DNA of 64,000 nt from Propionibacteriaceae bacterium ZF39 (GTDB taxonomy: Bacteria > Actinomycetota > Actinomycetes > Propionibacteriales > Propionibacteriaceae), in assembly GCA_039565995.1 (NCBI GenBank), contig CP154795.1:1240001-1304000 (forward strand). The letters run 5' to 3'. The notes beneath the pieces were generated by a model. That model had not been told where the DNA came from, searched no databases, and worked only from the letters and a program-made list of their open reading frames with translations. This document shows positions 62,433 through 64,000 of the stretch, piece after piece. The number at the start of each line of letters is the position of its first letter. The stretch's first letter is position 1. Position numbers and translations under genes: made by a program.

Positions 62433-64000
62433 GTGGCTGAAACCCGGACCGATCGCCACCTGCCCGGCAGCACCACCACTCGCCGTCCTCCCGACTATCG
62501 TCCTCGGGCTCAGGTGCGCAGCGAGCGGCTGCGGCTGGGTCGTGGCCTCGGACGGGTCCTGATGACCCTGCTGGTGCCGGGATCGGCCCAACTGCTCGGC
62601 AGGGACAAGCGCATCGGTCGCTGGGCGATCCGCATCTGGGCCGGACTGATCCTGACCGTCATCGCCTGGTTCCTGCTGCTCCTGGTCAACCGTGGCGCGG
62701 CCGTCGCGGTCATCACGTTCAAGCCCGTGACCGTTCTCATCGCCGCTGCGCTGGCGTTGGGCGGCGTCGCCTGGGGCGCGCTGCTGCTGCACGCGTGGAA
62801 GCTGTCCAACCCGGTCGCCCTGGCTCCGCGCCACCGCCTCGGGTTCGGGGCCGTGAGCGTCGCGCTCGCGCTCGCGCTCTCCGGCACCGGCCTCGCCTCG
62901 GCATCGGTCGTCAACGCCCAGGGCGACTTCATCGGCAGCGTCTTCGCCGGCGGGGGAGACACACAGGTCAAGGACGGTCGCTACAACATCCTGCTGATGG
63001 GTGGTGACGCCGGCAACGGCCGGGAGGGCCTGCGCCCCGACTCGCTCACGGTCGCCAGCATCGACGCACGCACCGGTGAAACCGTCCTGCTCTCGCTCCC
63101 GCGCAATCTCGAGGACTTCTCCTTCCCGGCATACTCGCCGATGACCCGCCTCTATCCCGACAAGTTCAGCTGCGCCAATCACGAGTGCATGCTCAACGCC
63201 GTCTATACGAAGGCGATGGAGAACAAGGGGCTCTATCCCGGCGTGAAGGACCCGGGCGCAGTGGCCACCGTCGAGGCCGTCGAATGGATCACGGGCCTGG
63301 ATGTGAACTACTACGTCCTCGTCGACCTCGATGGCTTCAAGGGCCTGATCGACGCCGTCGGCGGCATCAACATCGACATCCACAAGCCGGTCCCCGTGGG
63401 TGGCGGCTCGACCGACGTCGGCCGCTATATCCCCGCCGGCAAGGCCGTCCACCTCAACGGCCAGGACGCCCTCTGGTTCGCCCGCTCGCGGCACGACTCC
63501 AACGACTACGAGCGCATGGCGCGGCAGAAGTGCGTGATGTACGCCATGCTGAACCAGCTCGAGCCGCTCACCGTGGCGACGCGGTTCACGGAGATCGCGA
63601 ATGCCGGCAAGCAGATCATGGAAAGCAACATCCCGACGACCGAGACCGATCGACTGCTCGACCTGTCGCTCAAGGCGCGCGAGACCAAGATCAGCTCCGT
63701 ATCCTTCGTGCCCCCACTGATCTATCCGGGTGCGCCCGACTTCAATGTCATCCGCGCCACCGTGCGGGACCGAATCGCGGCCTTCGAGGCAGGCAGTGCC
63801 ACCCCCTCGGCCGAACCGGCTGCGCCCGCCCCGGCGGAGACCGCGGCCGAGCCGACCCCGGAACCGACGGCGACCGCCACGACCAGGCGAGGCGCGCGGA
63901 CGGCCAAGCCGTCACCGACACCGACCCAGACCCGACCCCCGGCACCTGCGCCGGCCGCCACCAACCCGGCCGACACGAGCGACCTCTCCGTCGTCTGCCA
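62433..64000 (+). CDS. Second LCP-family protein (3' end beyond window)
   Basis: At least 522 residues, still open at the window end. GTG 62433 has GAAAGG about 8 nt upstream. Residues 1-150 hold three to four hydrophobic helices (VLMTLLVPGSAQLLG, LILTVIAWFLLLLVN, VLIAAALALGGVAWGALL, VSVALALALSGTGLAS), more than the usual single anchor. The LCP domain follows: NILLMGGDAGNGREGLRPDS, LLSLPRNLEDF, INIDIHKPVPVG, LWFARSRHDSNDYERMARQ. The visible C-terminus is a Pro/Thr/Ala-rich tail. Confidence 0.92.
   Translation, partial: MAETRTDRHLPGSTTTRRPPDYRPRAQVRSERLRLGRGLGRVLMTLLVPGSAQLLGRDKRIGRWAIRIWAGLILTVIAWFLLLLVNRGAAVAVITFKPVTVLIAAALALGGVAWGALLLHAWKLSNPVALAPRHRLGFGAVSVALALALSGTGLASASVVNAQGDFIGSVFAGGGDTQVKDGRYNILLMGGDAGNGREGLRPDSLTVASIDARTGETVLLSLPRNLEDFSFPAYSPMTRLYPDKFSCANHECMLNAVYTKAMENKGLYPGVKDPGAVATVEAVEWITGLDVNYYVLVDLDGFKGLIDAVGGINIDIHKPVPVGGGSTDVGRYIPAGKAVHLNGQDALWFARSRHDSNDYERMARQKCVMYAMLNQLEPLTVATRFTEIANAGKQIMESNIPTTETDRLLDLSLKARETKISSVSFVPPLIYPGAPDFNVIRATVRDRIAAFEAGSATPSAEPAAPAPAETAAEPTPEPTATATTRRGARTAKPSPTPTQTRPPAPAPAATNPADTSDLSVVC

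Overview
The window is a high-GC actinobacterial chromosome segment. The evidence is the GC-rich coding, the frequent GTG starts, the leaderless promoters, the DtxR/IdeR-type iron box, the acyl-CoA carboxylase set with an epsilon subunit, and a core gene order that, from memory, resembles Mycobacterium tuberculosis Rv3267-Rv3315c (LCP, fadE25, purE, purK, GtrA, birA, accD5, accE5, maf, accA3, then lpdA, deoD, pmmB, add, cdd). A Propionibacteriales-like relative is plausible, but the sequence alone does not settle the genus.

Layout. 0-10.5 kb: a nucleoside/BMP-type ABC importer operon with an extradiol-dioxygenase-like gene and cytidine deaminase, a frameshifted cytochrome oxidase subunit I gene, a cupin, a DUF488 protein and adenosine deaminase. 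10.5-21.5 kb: a compact selenium locus with a three-subunit formate dehydrogenase (alpha subunit read through an in-frame UGA with a SECIS-like hairpin), a LigC-like dehydrogenase, selD, tRNA-Sec(UCA), selA and selB. 21.6-30.3 kb: alcohol dehydrogenase, metG, a phosphosugar mutase, purine nucleoside phosphorylase, xthA, an LpdA-like flavoprotein and a sirtuin. 30.3-31.5 kb: repeat-filled DNA without convincing genes. 31.5-44.9 kb: a Gly-rich membrane protein, accA3, a quinol-type NO reductase, two DUF4190 proteins, a CorA-like transporter, a zinc metallopeptidase, an LpqH-like lipoprotein, the iron-boxed efeUOB operon and a decaprenyl-phosphate phosphoribosyltransferase. 45.4-46.0 kb: a second repeat region. 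46-50.4 kb: maf, a DUF937 protein, accE, accD and birA. 50.4-53.7 kb: an aromatic catabolism cassette. 53.8-58.7 kb: GtrA, an esterase, purK, purE, an EI24 protein and an acyl-CoA dehydrogenase. 58.7-60.9 kb: repeats interrupted by an intact IS3-family element. 60.9-64 kb: two divergent LCP ligases, the second cut by the window end.

The most interesting signal is the 50.4-53.7 kb cassette. It holds a 3-hydroxyanthranilate-dioxygenase-like cupin, a RidA-type deaminase, a PobA-family hydroxylase and an IclR regulator, behind stacked palindromes and inserted between birA and the GtrA gene. The combination suggests ring hydroxylation, cleavage of an ortho-aminophenol and deamination, for example of a 4-aminobenzoate-type substrate; this is inference. 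The second signal is a family of composite intergenic repeats (62-63 bp units plus paired GTGCC/GGCAC palindromes) present at 45.4 and 58.7 kb. One copy is split by the IS element while its sibling preserves the empty site.
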